Below are positions 8,205-17,918 of a DNA stretch of 64,000 bases, piece by piece. Numbering within the stretch: the stretch's first letter is position 1; the number at the start of each line of letters is the position of its first letter. This stretch comes from Anaerotignum neopropionicum (GTDB taxonomy: Bacteria > Bacillota > Clostridia > Lachnospirales > Anaerotignaceae): contig NZ_LRVM01000001.1 in NCBI RefSeq assembly GCF_001571775.1, forward strand, positions 186,001 through 250,000, read 5' to 3'. A model generated the notes under the pieces. The model was given only the letters and a program-made list of their open reading frames with translations, was not told where the DNA came from and did no database searches. A program made the position numbers and the translations under genes.

Positions 8205-9248
8205 ATGATTACAAAGGTTTATGAAACTCCAAACATTTATAAAATAGATGTCCCCCTGCCCAACAATCCCTTGAAAAACCTAAATTGCTATGTGGTGCAA
8301 GATGGCGAAGAAAGTCTGATCATTGATACGGGCTTTAACCGTCCCGAGTGCAAGGAGGCCTTACTTGAGGGCTTGCGGGAGCTGAATGTGGATTGGGGAA
8401 AAACGAATATGTTCTTGACACATTTGCATTCCGACCACTCCGGTCTTGCCCCTGGGGTGATGCATGAAAAGCCGGGGAAAATTTTCATGAGCCAAAAGGA
8501 TTATGAATATTTAGGCTGGATTTTAAACGGAAACCGTTGGGACACGTATGATATGCTTTACCGAAAAGAGGGCTTTACAGAGGAACAGGTGCTTTGGCTA
8601 AAAGACGAAAACCCTGCCAGAGGCTTTGAGCCCGATTATTATTTTGATGCAGAAATTGTGGGAGATGGGGACGCCATTCAAGTGGGTTCATATACATTTC
8701 AGTGTGTATTTGTTCCGGGACACACGCCGGGGCAAACCTGTCTGTATCTGCCCGAGGAAAAGCTGATGCTTTCCGCTGACCATATTTTATTTGATATTAC
8801 GCCAAATATCACCGCTTGGGTGGGCATTGAGGACTCCTTGGGGGATTATTTGGACAGCTTAGTAAAAATTCGTGCTTTTGATATGAAAACCGCTTTGCCT
8901 GCTCACAGAAAAAACGAGATGGACGTTTATGTGCGCATTGAGGAAATTATTCATCATCACTTAATACGCTTGGAAGAAACCATTGATGCCGTGGGAAAAT
9001 TTCCTAATGCTCATGCAACACAAATCGGTTCTTGCTTAAAATGGTCAATGCGGGGCAAAACTTGGGAAGAATTTCCCCTCTCCCAGCGTTGGTTTGCCGT
9101 GGGAGAAACCATGTCCCATTTGGATTATTTAATTAAGCGTGGTTTGATGGAAAAAACAGAAGGGGATTTTTTCGGCTACACCTTAACGGATACCACTGAA
9201 AGATGCAAGGAGAAATTGAACAGGCTTTGGCTTGCTTATGAAAAATAA
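8205..9248 (+). CDS. MBL-fold metallo-hydrolase
   Basis: This 347-residue cytoplasmic protein has the metallo-beta-lactamase fold: the THLHSDHSG metal motif near residue 73, a later histidine in VPGHTPGQT and an aspartate in SADHILFD, followed by a C-terminal helical extension (about 240-347) with a winged-helix look. Substrate unknown; relatives include glyoxalase II-like and RNase-like hydrolases. It is a single gene with a copy of the dispersed repeat right after its stop. Confidence 0.85.
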   Translation: MITKVYETPNIYKIDVPLPNNPLKNLNCYVVQDGEESLIIDTGFNRPECKEALLEGLRELNVDWGKTNMFLTHLHSDHSGLAPGVMHEKPGKIFMSQKDYEYLGWILNGNRWDTYDMLYRKEGFTEEQVLWLKDENPARGFEPDYYFDAEIVGDGDAIQVGSYTFQCVFVPGHTPGQTCLYLPEEKLMLSADHILFDITPNITAWVGIEDSLGDYLDSLVKIRAFDMKTALPAHRKNEMDVYVRIEEIIHHHLIRLEETIDAVGKFPNAHATQIGSCLKWSMRGKTWEEFPLSQRWFAVGETMSHLDYLIKRGLMEKTEGDFFGYTLTDTTERCKEKLNRLWLAYEK

Positions 9249-9415
9249 AGTCAAAACCTTGAGGCCTTTTCCCTCAAACACCCACAAGGGTTTCACCCTT
9301 GCCCCATCTCAGCCCGCATAATATGCGGGTTCTGTAAAAGTTTTTGGGCTTGCTTTTTTTAAAAAGCAATTGGGCTTTTTCCTCTGTTACTTTGAAAAAG
9401 CTTCAAAACCGAGCT
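9249..9415 (+). repeat. Dispersed hairpin repeat, copy A
   Basis: The modules occur in order: TTGAGG..CCCTCAA hairpin, CAAGGGTTTCACCCTTG hairpin, CCCGCATAATATGCGGG palindrome, AAAAGTTTTTGGGCTTGC, and an A/T hairpin ending AAAAAGCAA. The right end is degraded. It belongs to the family described in the findings. Confidence 0.8.
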
Positions 9416-9452
9416 CTTTTCAAAAATTACAAAAATAAAGGATGGCATAAAA

Positions 9453-11594
9453 ATGGATATTTTAAAACGATTACAGGAAGAACTTAATATTAAAACTTTT
9501 CAAGTTGAAAATACGGTTACCCTTTTGGATGAAGGCAACACAGTACCCTTTATCGCCCGCTACCGCAAGGAAATGACAGGCTCCCTAGACGATCAGGTGA
9601 TTCGTGTCCTTGCCGACCGTCTGGCCGCCCTCAGAAATTTAGAGGAAAAAAGGGAACAGGTGCGTTCCTCTATCGCAGAGCAGGGCATGCTTAGCGAGGA
9701 ATTAGAGAAAAAACTGGATAGGGCCATGACCCAAACGGAAATTGACGATATTTACCGCCCCTTCCGCCCCAAACGCCGCACCAGAGCCTCCATCGCCAAG
9801 GAAAAAGGGCTTTCCCCTTTGGCAGAAATGATATGGGGTCAGGTTTTATTGACACCCCTAGCGGAATATGCCACTCTTTTTGTGGATGAGGAAAACGGGG
9901 TTGCCTCTGTTGGGGAAGCCTTAGAGGGTGCAAAGGATATTTTAGCAGAACAGCTTTCCGACGATGCAAATATCCGACAGCTACTCCGAGAGGAATGGTT
10001 GAAAAACAGTCTTTTGTTGGCACAAAAAACCAAGGACGAGCCGTCCGTTTACGAGATGTATTATGATTACAGCGAACCGCTGAAAACCATTGTTGGCCAC
10101 CGCATTTTAGCCATCAACCGTGGCGAAAAGGAAGGTTTTCTTTCAGTAAAAATTCAAGGGGAGGACGAAAGGCTTTTTGAAAAAATGGGGCGGGCCATTA
10201 TCAAGAAAAACAGCCACACCGCAGAAATTCTCCAAGAGGTCATAGAGGACAGCTATAAACGTCTGATTGCCCCCTCCTTGGAACGAGAGCTTCGCAACGA
10301 TTTCACGGAAAAAGCAGAGGAATCGGCATTAGGTGTTTTTCGTGAGAATTTAAAGCAGCTTTTATTACAGCCCCCCATTGCAGGCAAGGTGGTATTGGCG
10401 TTAGACCCCGCTTTTCGAACCGGCTGTAAGCTTGCCGTCATTGACGAAACGGGGAAACCCTTGGAAACCGCAGTCATTTACCCCACACCGCCCCAAAACA
10501 AAAGGGCAGAGGCGGAAAAAACCTTAAAACGACTCATTGAATCCTACGGTGTAGAACTGATTTCCATTGGTAACGGCACAGCCTCCAGAGAATCGGAGCA
10601 ATTTGTTGCCGAGGTGCTAAAAAGCTTAGATCGAAGGGTGCAATATATCATTGCCAACGAAGCAGGTGCTTCTGTTTATTCCGCATCAAAGCTGGGTGCA
10701 GAGGAATTCCCCCAGTATGACGTATCCTTGCGCAGTGCCGTTTCCATTGGCAGAAGAATACAGGACCCCTTGGCGGAGCTGGTAAAAATCGATCCCAAAT
10801 CCATTGGGGTGGGTCAATATCAGCATGATATGAACCAAAAACGTCTTGGTGAGGCCTTAGGCGGCGTGGTGGAGGATTGCGTAAACAGCGTGGGTGTGGA
10901 TTTAAATACCGCCAGCCCCTCTCTCCTTTCCTACGTTGCAGGCATTAACAGCACCGTTGCAAAAAATATATTATTGTATCGGGAAGAAAACGGAAAATTT
11001 AAAAGCCGAAAGGAATTATTAAAGGTGCCAAAATTAGGCCCCAAGGCATTTTTGCAATGTGCCGGCTTTTTGCGCATTCCCGAAAGCACCATGGCGTTAG
11101 ATCATACCGGAGTGCATCCCGAAAGCTATTCGGCGGCGGAAAAGCTTCTACAAGCTTGCGGCTATACCTTAGAGGATGTGGCAAAAAAACAGGTAAAAGG
11201 TCTTGACAAAAAAATTACGTCCCCTGAAAAAATAGCGGAAACCCTAGGGATTGGTGTTCCCACCTTACAAGACATTATCAAGGAGCTGGAAAAGCCGGGG
11301 CGTGACCCCCGTGAGGATGCACCTGCCCCCATTTTACGCAGCGATGTTCTTTCCATGGAGGATTTACAAGAAGGCATGGTTTTAACGGGAACAGTACGCA
11401 ATGTCATTGATTTTGGCGTATTTGTGGACATTGGCGTGCATCAAGATGGCTTGGTGCACATTTCCCAAATCTGCAACCGCTTCATCAAGCACCCATTAGA
11501 GGCCGTCAAGCTGGGGGATGCAGTAAAGGTTAAGGTGCTTTCCGTTGATATTGAGAAAAAGAGAATTTCTTTGACCATGAAAAACGTGGAGTAA
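9453..11594 (+). CDS. tex: Tex family RNA-binding transcriptional accessory protein
   Basis: This 713-residue protein has the full Tex architecture: helical N-terminal domain (TVPFIARYRKEMTGSLDDQ), a YqgF/RNase H-like domain (LDPAFRTGCKLAVIDETGK), tandem helix-hairpin-helix motifs (NTASPSLLSYVAGIN) and a C-terminal S1 domain (about 640-713, GTVRNVIDFGVFVDIGVHQD). Tex binds nucleic acid and acts around transcription and RNA metabolism. It is flanked on both sides by copies of the dispersed repeat, so it is likely monocistronic. Confidence 0.95.
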   Translation: MDILKRLQEELNIKTFQVENTVTLLDEGNTVPFIARYRKEMTGSLDDQVIRVLADRLAALRNLEEKREQVRSSIAEQGMLSEELEKKLDRAMTQTEIDDIYRPFRPKRRTRASIAKEKGLSPLAEMIWGQVLLTPLAEYATLFVDEENGVASVGEALEGAKDILAEQLSDDANIRQLLREEWLKNSLLLAQKTKDEPSVYEMYYDYSEPLKTIVGHRILAINRGEKEGFLSVKIQGEDERLFEKMGRAIIKKNSHTAEILQEVIEDSYKRLIAPSLERELRNDFTEKAEESALGVFRENLKQLLLQPPIAGKVVLALDPAFRTGCKLAVIDETGKPLETAVIYPTPPQNKRAEAEKTLKRLIESYGVELISIGNGTASRESEQFVAEVLKSLDRRVQYIIANEAGASVYSASKLGAEEFPQYDVSLRSAVSIGRRIQDPLAELVKIDPKSIGVGQYQHDMNQKRLGEALGGVVEDCVNSVGVDLNTASPSLLSYVAGINSTVAKNILLYREENGKFKSRKELLKVPKLGPKAFLQCAGFLRIPESTMALDHTGVHPESYSAAEKLLQACGYTLEDVAKKQVKGLDKKITSPEKIAETLGIGVPTLQDIIKELEKPGRDPREDAPAPILRSDVLSMEDLQEGMVLTGTVRNVIDFGVFVDIGVHQDGLVHISQICNRFIKHPLEAVKLGDAVKVKVLSVDIEKKRISLTMKNVE

Positions 11595-11842
11595 AAAGGT
11601 CAAGACGCTAAGGTCAAGACGCTAAGGTCAAGACCGTGGGCTTTGCCCACACCCACTTGCTTTTTGTAAAAAGCAAGACCAAAAACTTTTATTTTAACCC
11701 CCTCCATAATCATGGGGGGGGTTAAGGAAAATATTAATTTTGTTTCCTAGCAAAAACGCATGTTTTTGCATAAACGGGTCAAGGGATGAAATCCCTTGCA
11801 GGGTTCGGGGCAGAGCCCTGAGGTCTTTCCCTTGACCTTTCC
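11595..11842 (-). repeat. Dispersed hairpin repeat, copy B (inverted)
   Basis: The element is inverted relative to copy A. On the plus strand it opens with a 14-base tandem (GGTCAAGACGCTAA, two full copies plus a partial), then GTGGGCTTTGCCCAC, CTTGCTTTTT..AAAAAGCAAG, a CCCCC..GGGGG palindrome, and at the far side CAAGGGATGAAATCCCTTG and CGGGGCAGAGCCCTGAGG. Confidence 0.85.
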
Positions 11843-11846
11843 TCTT

Positions 11847-14441
11847 TTATTTCCCTCTTACAAAACGCTCTAACTGAATTACCAGTGTTGGAACAAACGC
11901 CAAGCCTACAATCTTCAAAATATGGGTACCCCTCAAAGCGCCATTGATATCAAACAAGCCATGCAACCCCGTAATAAACAATACCGCCATTAATAAAGCC
12001 GTGCCGATGGCAAAAGCCCCGTAGCTATAGGGATTATTTTGCAAGCGGAAAACGGAACGTGTGCCTCGGCAGTTAAACCCATGGAACAAACGGGCCATGC
12101 AAAGGGTTGCAAACGCCATAGTTGAAGCCAATCCGTTGTTTTCTCTTAAGCCAATATAAAACGCGATCATCGTCACAACGGCAATCATACCGCCTTGCAT
12201 AATCAATCTGCCCATAAAATCCTTGGTGAGAATGCTTTCCCTTGGATTTCTTGGTTTGTCATTAAGCAAGTATCCTGTGGGTTTTTCCATGTTCACCGCC
12301 AAGGCCGGCAAACTGTCTGTCAAAAGATTGATAAACAATAGCTGCACCGCTGTAAAGGGCAATGGTAAGCCAAGAAAGGAGGTAAATAATACCGTCAAAA
12401 TCCCCGCCAGGTTACCGGAAAGCAAAAACTGAATGGAATTTTTGATGTTTGCATATACATTTCTGCCGTTGGCCACAGCTTTTACAATGGTGGCAAAGTT
12501 ATCATCCGTCAAAATCATCGCCGCTGCGTCCTTGGAAACCTCAGTGCCGGTAATGCCCATGGCAATTCCAATATTGGCTTGCTTTAGTGCGGGAGCATCG
12601 TTGACACCGTCCCCTGTCATTGCAGCAATATGCCCATTCTCCTGCCAAGCCCGCACAATGCGGATTTTATGCTCCGGAGATACACGGGCATAAACGGAAA
12701 TTTCCTCTACCCTATTCCGCAGCTCATCGTCGCTGATTTGCTCCAACTCTGCACCCTCAAGGGCTCTATCCCCCTCCTTTAAGATGCCGATTTCCTTTGC
12801 AATGGCGGAAGCCGTTATCTTATGATCCCCCGTAATCATAACAGGACGTATCCCTGCCCGAAGACAATCGCTAACGGCAGCAGCTGACTCCAAACGAGGG
12901 GGGTCCATCATGGCAATCAAGCCGATAAAGGTCAAATCCTTCTCGTCCTCCAAGGTGAGCAGCCGATGCTTGCCGATTTCCTTTCTCGCAAAAGCCAATA
13001 CACGCAGGCCTTGGGAGGAAAACCCTTGATTTTGGGCTATAACTGCTTCTAAATCCTTTTGGGTAATTTCCCTTATGGATTCTTTCTCCACAATATTTTT
13101 ACACCTTGCCAACAAAACATCGGGCGCACCCTTTGTCATCATCATGTACTTTCCATCAATCTGATGCAGTGTTGACATGAGCTTGCGATCTGAATCAAAG
13201 GGTAGTTCACTCAAACGAGGGTAGGTCATCCGAATCTCCCCTTCATGCCCCCCTGCTTTACGGCAAAAGCTTAGTAATGCCGTTTCCGTAGGATCACCAA
13301 TCATGGCTTCGGCGCTGATTGCACCGTCGTTACAAAGCACCCCTGTTATAATCAGCTGGGCATACGGATTTTTATTACACTCCACATCGTCGGCATCCGT
13401 TGTGCCCTCCAAGGTAAAAACCTTCTGCACCGTCATTTTATTTTGAGTTAAGGTCCCAGTTTTATCGGAACAGATAACAGAAACACAGCCAAGGCTTTCC
13501 ACAGCATGAAGGTTTTTGATAATGGCATTTTCCTTTGCCATTTTTTGCGTACCGATGGCTAAGCCAATCGTCACAATAGAGCTTAACGCCTCGGGAATTG
13601 CCGCCACCGCCAACGCCACAGCAAACATCAACGCATCCCCAATGGGCTGACCACGCCATACCCCAAGCCCAAACACAACCGCACAAATGCCCAAAATAAT
13701 GATGGACAACTTCTTTGAAAAATCATCCAGACTTTTTTGCAGCGGCGTTGCTTTTGCTTGGGCAGACTCCATCAAATTGGCAATTTTCCCAATTTCCGTA
13801 TCCATCCCTGTGCCTGTTACCAAAACAACGGCACGACCATAGGAGATCAAGGAGCCGCTAAAAACCATATTCAAACGGTCACCCAAGGGCAAATCCTCTT
13901 TATCAATAATTTCCGCAGATTTATTTACATTTTCGGATTCTCCCGTAAGAGCACTTTCGTTCACCTGTAGGGAGTGGTTCTCCAAAATTCGTCCATCTGC
14001 CGCCGCTACATCTCCTGCCTCAAGAAGCAAAATATCCCCGGGGACAAGTTTTACCGCCGGAATCTCCATTTTCTCCCCGCTTCGGATGACTCTGGCATTG
14101 GGCGCAGACATGGCCTTTAGGCTTTCCAAGGACTTCACTGCCTTAAAATGCTGTACGGTGCCTAAAATTGCGTTTATAATTAGCACAGCAATAATAACAA
14201 TGGTTCCTTCTATGCCCCCTGTTGCTGCGGAAATAATTGCCGCCGCAATTAAAATTACAACCAAAAGGTCCGCAAACTGTTCAAAGAAAACCTGAACCAC
14301 ACCCTTGCGTTTTCCCTCTTTCAACTTGTTCTCGCCGTACTTTTCAATGCGCTCTTCCGCATCTTCCCCCGTAAGTCCACGCTTAGAGGTTGCATATTCG
14401 TGTAACAGCTCCTCTTTTTTCCGCATCCAAAGCTTATCCAT
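11847..14441 (-). CDS. P-type cation ATPase, PMCA-like; probable Mn2+/Ca2+ exporter
   Basis: This 864-residue ATPase has every P-type landmark: TGES, the CSDKTGTLTQNKM phosphorylation motif, KGAPD, and TGDGVNDAPALKQANIG, with about ten membrane segments. Metal-site residues NLLTD in M6 and AAIPEAL in M4 are kept, while the M5 glutamate of two-site Ca2+ pumps is absent, as in single-site PMCA/PMR1-type pumps. I placed the start at 14441 (AAAGGAG, 8-base spacing). A Mn2+-type riboswitch and terminator precede it, pointing to Mn2+ efflux. Confidence 0.9.
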   Translation of the reverse strand: MDKLWMRKKEELLHEYATSKRGLTGEDAEERIEKYGENKLKEGKRKGVVQVFFEQFADLLVVILIAAAIISAATGGIEGTIVIIAVLIINAILGTVQHFKAVKSLESLKAMSAPNARVIRSGEKMEIPAVKLVPGDILLLEAGDVAAADGRILENHSLQVNESALTGESENVNKSAEIIDKEDLPLGDRLNMVFSGSLISYGRAVVLVTGTGMDTEIGKIANLMESAQAKATPLQKSLDDFSKKLSIIILGICAVVFGLGVWRGQPIGDALMFAVALAVAAIPEALSSIVTIGLAIGTQKMAKENAIIKNLHAVESLGCVSVICSDKTGTLTQNKMTVQKVFTLEGTTDADDVECNKNPYAQLIITGVLCNDGAISAEAMIGDPTETALLSFCRKAGGHEGEIRMTYPRLSELPFDSDRKLMSTLHQIDGKYMMMTKGAPDVLLARCKNIVEKESIREITQKDLEAVIAQNQGFSSQGLRVLAFARKEIGKHRLLTLEDEKDLTFIGLIAMMDPPRLESAAAVSDCLRAGIRPVMITGDHKITASAIAKEIGILKEGDRALEGAELEQISDDELRNRVEEISVYARVSPEHKIRIVRAWQENGHIAAMTGDGVNDAPALKQANIGIAMGITGTEVSKDAAAMILTDDNFATIVKAVANGRNVYANIKNSIQFLLSGNLAGILTVLFTSFLGLPLPFTAVQLLFINLLTDSLPALAVNMEKPTGYLLNDKPRNPRESILTKDFMGRLIMQGGMIAVVTMIAFYIGLRENNGLASTMAFATLCMARLFHGFNCRGTRSVFRLQNNPYSYGAFAIGTALLMAVLFITGLHGLFDINGALRGTHILKIVGLAFVPTLVIQLERFVRGK

Positions 14442-14464
14442 TTCCATTCTCCTTTCAGTGCAAA

Positions 14465-14517
14465 CAAAAAAGACCCTCATTGCACCTTTCTTGATTTTTC
14501 GGTACAATAAAAGTCTT
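14465..14517 (-). terminator. Riboswitch-controlled terminator upstream of the P-type ATPase
   Basis: On the minus strand two 17-base arms (AAGACTTTTATTGTACC and GGTGCAATGAGGGTCTT) pair completely when G-U pairs are allowed and are followed by six T. It sits between the aptamer and the start codon, as an expression platform should. Confidence 0.8.
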
Positions 14518-14615
14518 GCTTCCTAGAATACAAAGTATCCTTCGGGCAACGTCCGGGCGGATGAGCCGTGATGACGAACGCTGGCGTCGCATAATGCGTA
14601 AGCTACTCCCCTTTA
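14518..14615 (-). promoter_or_regulatory. yybP-ykoY Mn2+ riboswitch
   Basis: The minus strand starts with the hallmark GGGGAGTAGC and carries the internal block CATCACGGCTCATCCG, with flanking helices typical of the yybP-ykoY class. These riboswitches turn on efflux genes, including P-type ATPases, when Mn2+ is high. The class call is from consensus recognition by eye. Confidence 0.8.
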
Positions 14616-14830
14616 TTTGTATGAATTCTAACATAACAAGGTTTAAAAATCAATACAAATCTTTTTTATTCCGAAAAATCTTCCATTTTTATTATTTCCC
14701 ATAAATTATAAATTATTTAAATAGTCTTTTTCTATGATCTTGTATATTTTTTAACATTTCCTCTTTTCATATAAGTATTTTTTTGCTATACTAAGTGAAA
14801 AATAGCCTCAACCAAAAAGGAGGGATTGAT

Positions 14831-15061
14831 ATGATCCATAAAAAGATTACTATTACAGGGCTAAACGAAATGGTTTATCACCTGAGAGAATACAAAGATA
14901 AAAACGATTGGCAGATTGATTTTTACAACATTTATGGCGCGTTGCTGCTTTCCTTTGACAGCGATGAAGAAACCTTGGCACGCCTGAAGGACGAGGATGA
15001 AGCCTATCGTATGGTCACCGAATGGATGGATGTTGCGCTTATGATGGGCAAGGAATACTAA
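14831..15061 (+). CDS. Small conserved-looking hypothetical protein
   Basis: The start at 14831 follows AAAGGAGGG; an earlier in-frame ATG overlaps that site and is unlikely. The 76-residue, acidic, soluble protein (MIHKKITITGLNEMVYHL, later FDSDEETLARLKDEDE, ending MMGKEY) has no membrane segment or recognised motif. An extended -10 (TGCTATACT, near 14783-14791) and a very strong terminator make it a compact single-gene unit. Function unknown. Confidence 0.7.
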   Translation: MIHKKITITGLNEMVYHLREYKDKNDWQIDFYNIYGALLLSFDSDEETLARLKDEDEAYRMVTEWMDVALMMGKEY

Positions 15062-15072
15062 TGTTTTCTGAT

Positions 15073-15112
15073 AAAAAGCATGGATTGCAAAAATTGCAAT
15101 CCATGCTTTTTT
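15073..15112 (+). terminator. Terminator after the 14831 gene
   Basis: Perfect 18-base arms (AAAAAGCATGGATTGCAA and its complement) with a three-base loop end in T6, 11 bases past the stop. Confidence 0.92.
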
Positions 15113-15278
15113 GTGTTTCATAAAATAAAATTTAGAGGTTTTTATTCTTTTTTACATTTTTTTTGCCCCTATAAATTCTCTTAAAATTTAAAATTAATAG
15201 TTTCTTTTTTCACGAAATTTGCATATCTTTTTTGGAAATTGAAACAATAGTACAAACTGCAAAAAAAGGAGAGATTCT

Positions 15279-15470
15279 ATGAAAGCATATGTAAATGAAA
15301 AATGTATTGGCTGCGGCCTTTGTATCACCCTTTGTGGTGAAGTTTTTTCCCTGGATGACAACGGTTTGGCAAAAGCAATTCCTGAAGATGTTCCCCCCAG
15401 TACAGAGGCAATGGTCATTGAATCAAAAACAAACTGCCCTGCCGTTGCTATTGAAACAACAGGGCACTAA
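15279..15470 (+). CDS. Ferredoxin, single [4Fe-4S]
   Basis: This 63-residue acidic electron carrier has the CIGCGLCITLC motif plus a distant fourth ligand in NCPAVAI, the pattern of monocluster clostridial/Thermotoga-type ferredoxins. AAAGGAGAG precedes the ATG. It is monocistronic with its own terminator. Partner enzymes are not indicated by neighbours. Confidence 0.93.
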   Translation: MKAYVNEKCIGCGLCITLCGEVFSLDDNGLAKAIPEDVPPSTEAMVIESKTNCPAVAIETTGH

Positions 15471-15487
15471 TAAAAAAATATAAATTT

Positions 15488-15521
15488 AGGGAGGCTCCTG
15501 TTTGGATTCCTCCCTTTTTTT
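15488..15521 (+). terminator. Terminator after ferredoxin
   Basis: AGGGAGG / CCTCCCT with a 14-base loop and T7, 17 bases past the stop. Confidence 0.88.
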
Positions 15522-15652
15522 ATATCGGTAAACCAGCATTTCTTATTTCCAGTATGAAAAAATCTTTGTTATGGTGACTACTAAAAAATACTTTCCAATT
15601 TTCTTTTTCTTATATAGGCATATAGACACATCTTATCTTTTATAATCCCATA

Positions 15653-16777
15653 TTATTTTACTGTTTCATAAACCGACACAGTAACATCTCCTTTTTCATC
15701 TCTATAATAAATCACCGTGTTCTGACCAGTGTCACTTTCGCTAATACTTAAATTCTTTGAGTATCCTATTTCGTCCTTTTCAAATAATGCATCCACTGTA
15801 ATAAAACCTTCTCCAGAACCATTGGAAGTTTTATAGGAATAATAAATTCTTTCATCCTGATCCGGAGTTACTTTCTCTTTTGAAACCAATGTCCAATGAT
15901 TCATTATTTCATTTATGTCAACATTCTGTACAGCTTCTTCTTCCTCGTTGCTTCCCTCTTGTGCATCAGCTTCCTGGGCATCTGAAAGTTCCTTCAAATA
16001 CTCTTGGGCAGCCTCTTTATTCCCTTTATCCTTATTTAATGGAAAATCAAATAAGAGATTCATCCCTTTATAACTTTCATTTACAGAAATATCCCCCGTT
16101 TTCTCATTATACTGATAGGCATCTCCCTCATAAAAAGTTGAATTGCTGACACATAAATAGAGTGCATGATCCGCAAATATCTGAATATTGTCACATTCAA
16201 TCATCCGATACATAATGCCTTCCCTTACGATATCAAAATACCCTCCGTTCATTGTCATAATGTTATACTGCTGCGGATTCAATCCCTGAATCAATGGTGA
16301 TATAAAAAACGGATCTTTTCCGTAATCATCATCCGAAGTCTTTGGCATTGGAGTGCCATCCGTCTTAGCGATGGCAACAACTGCATACGTTCGTTCTGAT
16401 ACAACTTGACCATCCGTACAGAAATTAGTTAAATTCTGTCCAGATACGGCACCTAATAATTTAACTGTATATTCATCATAAGTTTTAGATTCATCCATTA
16501 AAATTGCATCATTACCTTCAAAAGCAGCTGCAAGCTGTTTATCCCCATATTCAATTGCTACATCTTTTGGCGTTAAATACTTCCACGCTGCAAACGCAGT
16601 ACAACAAAACAATGCACAACAAATGGCTGCTACAATAGGAAATCTTCTTATTTTTCTTACATCCTTCATTTCATTTTCCCTCACTTTTTGCAAAATTTTT
16701 GTGTTTAATTTATCATCCAGCTCAAAATCTTTTGAAAGGGCATTTTTTAATAATTGATCTAATTCTTTATCTTCCAT
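15653..16777 (-). CDS. Putative anti-sigma factor, membrane-anchored
   Basis: The start at 16777 (GGAGG with 9-base spacing) overlaps the sigma-factor stop by 11 bases, so translation is coupled. The 374-residue product has a short cytoplasmic N-terminus (EDKELDQLLKNALSK), one membrane segment (about 47-66, VAAICCALFCCTAFAAW) and a large extracellular part with a DUF4179-like look and an acidic linker (DAQEGSNEEEEAV). It likely sequesters the ECF sigma factor at the membrane; the family call is inferred from layout. Confidence 0.75.
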   Translation of the reverse strand: MEDKELDQLLKNALSKDFELDDKLNTKILQKVRENEMKDVRKIRRFPIVAAICCALFCCTAFAAWKYLTPKDVAIEYGDKQLAAAFEGNDAILMDESKTYDEYTVKLLGAVSGQNLTNFCTDGQVVSERTYAVVAIAKTDGTPMPKTSDDDYGKDPFFISPLIQGLNPQQYNIMTMNGGYFDIVREGIMYRMIECDNIQIFADHALYLCVSNSTFYEGDAYQYNEKTGDISVNESYKGMNLLFDFPLNKDKGNKEAAQEYLKELSDAQEADAQEGSNEEEEAVQNVDINEIMNHWTLVSKEKVTPDQDERIYYSYKTSNGSGEGFITVDALFEKDEIGYSKNLSISESDTGQNTVIYYRDEKGDVTVSVYETVK

Positions 16778-17300
16778 ATCCTTTAACCTCCAAATATTTC
16801 TTAACCTCATTTCTTGCCTTATAAAGCCTGCTTTTTACAGTACCCTCTGGCAAAAATAGAATTCGGCTAATTTCTTTTAATGATAATTCGGCTGTATAAT
16901 AAAGATACATCGGAATACGATATTCTTCCTTCAAATCTCCAACTGTCTTGGCAACAATTCCCTGCCACTCTTTTTCTAATAATTCATCTTCAGGAGTTTG
17001 AACATTAACACACTGATTTTGATCATAATCAATCTCATCCTGGTAGCTTTCCATTGCTACAATTCTTTCTCGCCAGGCATATTTACGCTTGCGGTTCTTC
17101 CATAATTTCACTGCAATTGATAGCAGATAACTTTTTGGATTATTCCCTTTATCAATTCTATGGCATAGCTCTATCGCCTTTAAAAACGTATCCTGATAAA
17201 GTTCATCCGCATCCTCTTTATTTTTCGTTAGCTGCCTGCAAAAATTGTATATATTCTTGCCATGAACGTTAACCAGATCACTTACCTCTGAAACTTTCAA
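16767..17300 (-). CDS. ECF-type RNA polymerase sigma factor
   Basis: The product has 177 residues if it starts at the TTG at 17300, which has GGAGG 8 bases upstream. The in-frame GTG upstream overlaps that site. Region 2 is visible in FCRQLTKNKEDADELYQDTF and region 4 in LSLKEISRILFLPEGTVKS. It is followed and overlapped by its probable anti-sigma factor, a standard extracytoplasmic-stress module. The signal is unknown. Confidence 0.9.
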   Translation of the reverse strand: MKVSEVSDLVNVHGKNIYNFCRQLTKNKEDADELYQDTFLKAIELCHRIDKGNNPKSYLLSIAVKLWKNRKRKYAWRERIVAMESYQDEIDYDQNQCVNVQTPEDELLEKEWQGIVAKTVGDLKEEYRIPMYLYYTAELSLKEISRILFLPEGTVKSRLYKARNEVKKYLEVKGYGR

Positions 17301-17424
17301 TTTGAATTCCTCCACATGTGGTTTTGCCCTTCACCTATATATGGTAATAACTTTCCAGATGGTTCACTAAAAAATATATTATTTTTTAAATAATCTAACA
17401 TTGGCGGGGAAGGGTACAAGCATC

Positions 17425-17720
17425 AAAGGGTAAAGACAAAGTCAAAACCCTGAGGGCTTTGCCCTCAAACACCCACAAGGGTTTCTCCCTTGACCCACTT
17501 AAACCCGCATAACATGCGGGTTCTATAAAAGTTTTTAGTCTTGCTTTTTTCAAAAAGCAAGCGAATTTGGATGGAACAGCAAAGAAAATGCTGCCATCAC
17601 ACAGTGATAGTTTTGCGCAGCAAAATTCCTGACCCAAAGCCCAAGGTTTGTCGACTCCTTCAGACTATAGACAAAGTCAAAATCTTGAGGGCGTTGCCCT
17701 CAAACCCCCACTCAGCATCT
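17425..17720 (+). repeat. Dispersed hairpin repeat, copy C with a second partial copy
   Basis: The main copy (about 17430-17572) has GAGGGCTTTGCCCTC, CAAGGGTTTCTCCCTTG, CCCGCATAACATGCGGG and CTTGCTTTTTTCAAAAAGCAAG. A second truncated left end repeats ACAAAGTCAAAATCTTGAGG at about 17670-17715. The 17572-17660 stretch between them has no gene. The whole 17301-17918 gap holds no convincing coding region. Confidence 0.85.
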
Positions 17721-17870
17721 TCCATGGTTTTATGCATTATAGATCTATAGGATTATATTATAATGTATAATACAGCGCTTAAAATTTACATTTTTCTTTG
17801 TTTTTCCTTACTGCTCCAAATAAATCATACTATTTTTCTCCAGAAATTCTGGGATACTCGTCTTAAAACA

Positions 17871-17901
17871 AAAAAAATGACACCTGTAAAAACAGATGCC
17901 A
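17871..17901 (-). terminator. Terminator after guaB
   Basis: On the minus strand TGGCATCTG pairs with CAGGTGTCA (two G-U pairs) and is followed by T8, 18 bases past the stop. Confidence 0.85.
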
Positions 17902-17918
17902 CAATTTTTAACCTACTC

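Noticed and set aside
9691-10033. Open frames on the minus strand inside tex
   Set aside because: They are antisense to a well-supported full-length Tex protein and show no motifs or ribosome binding sites.
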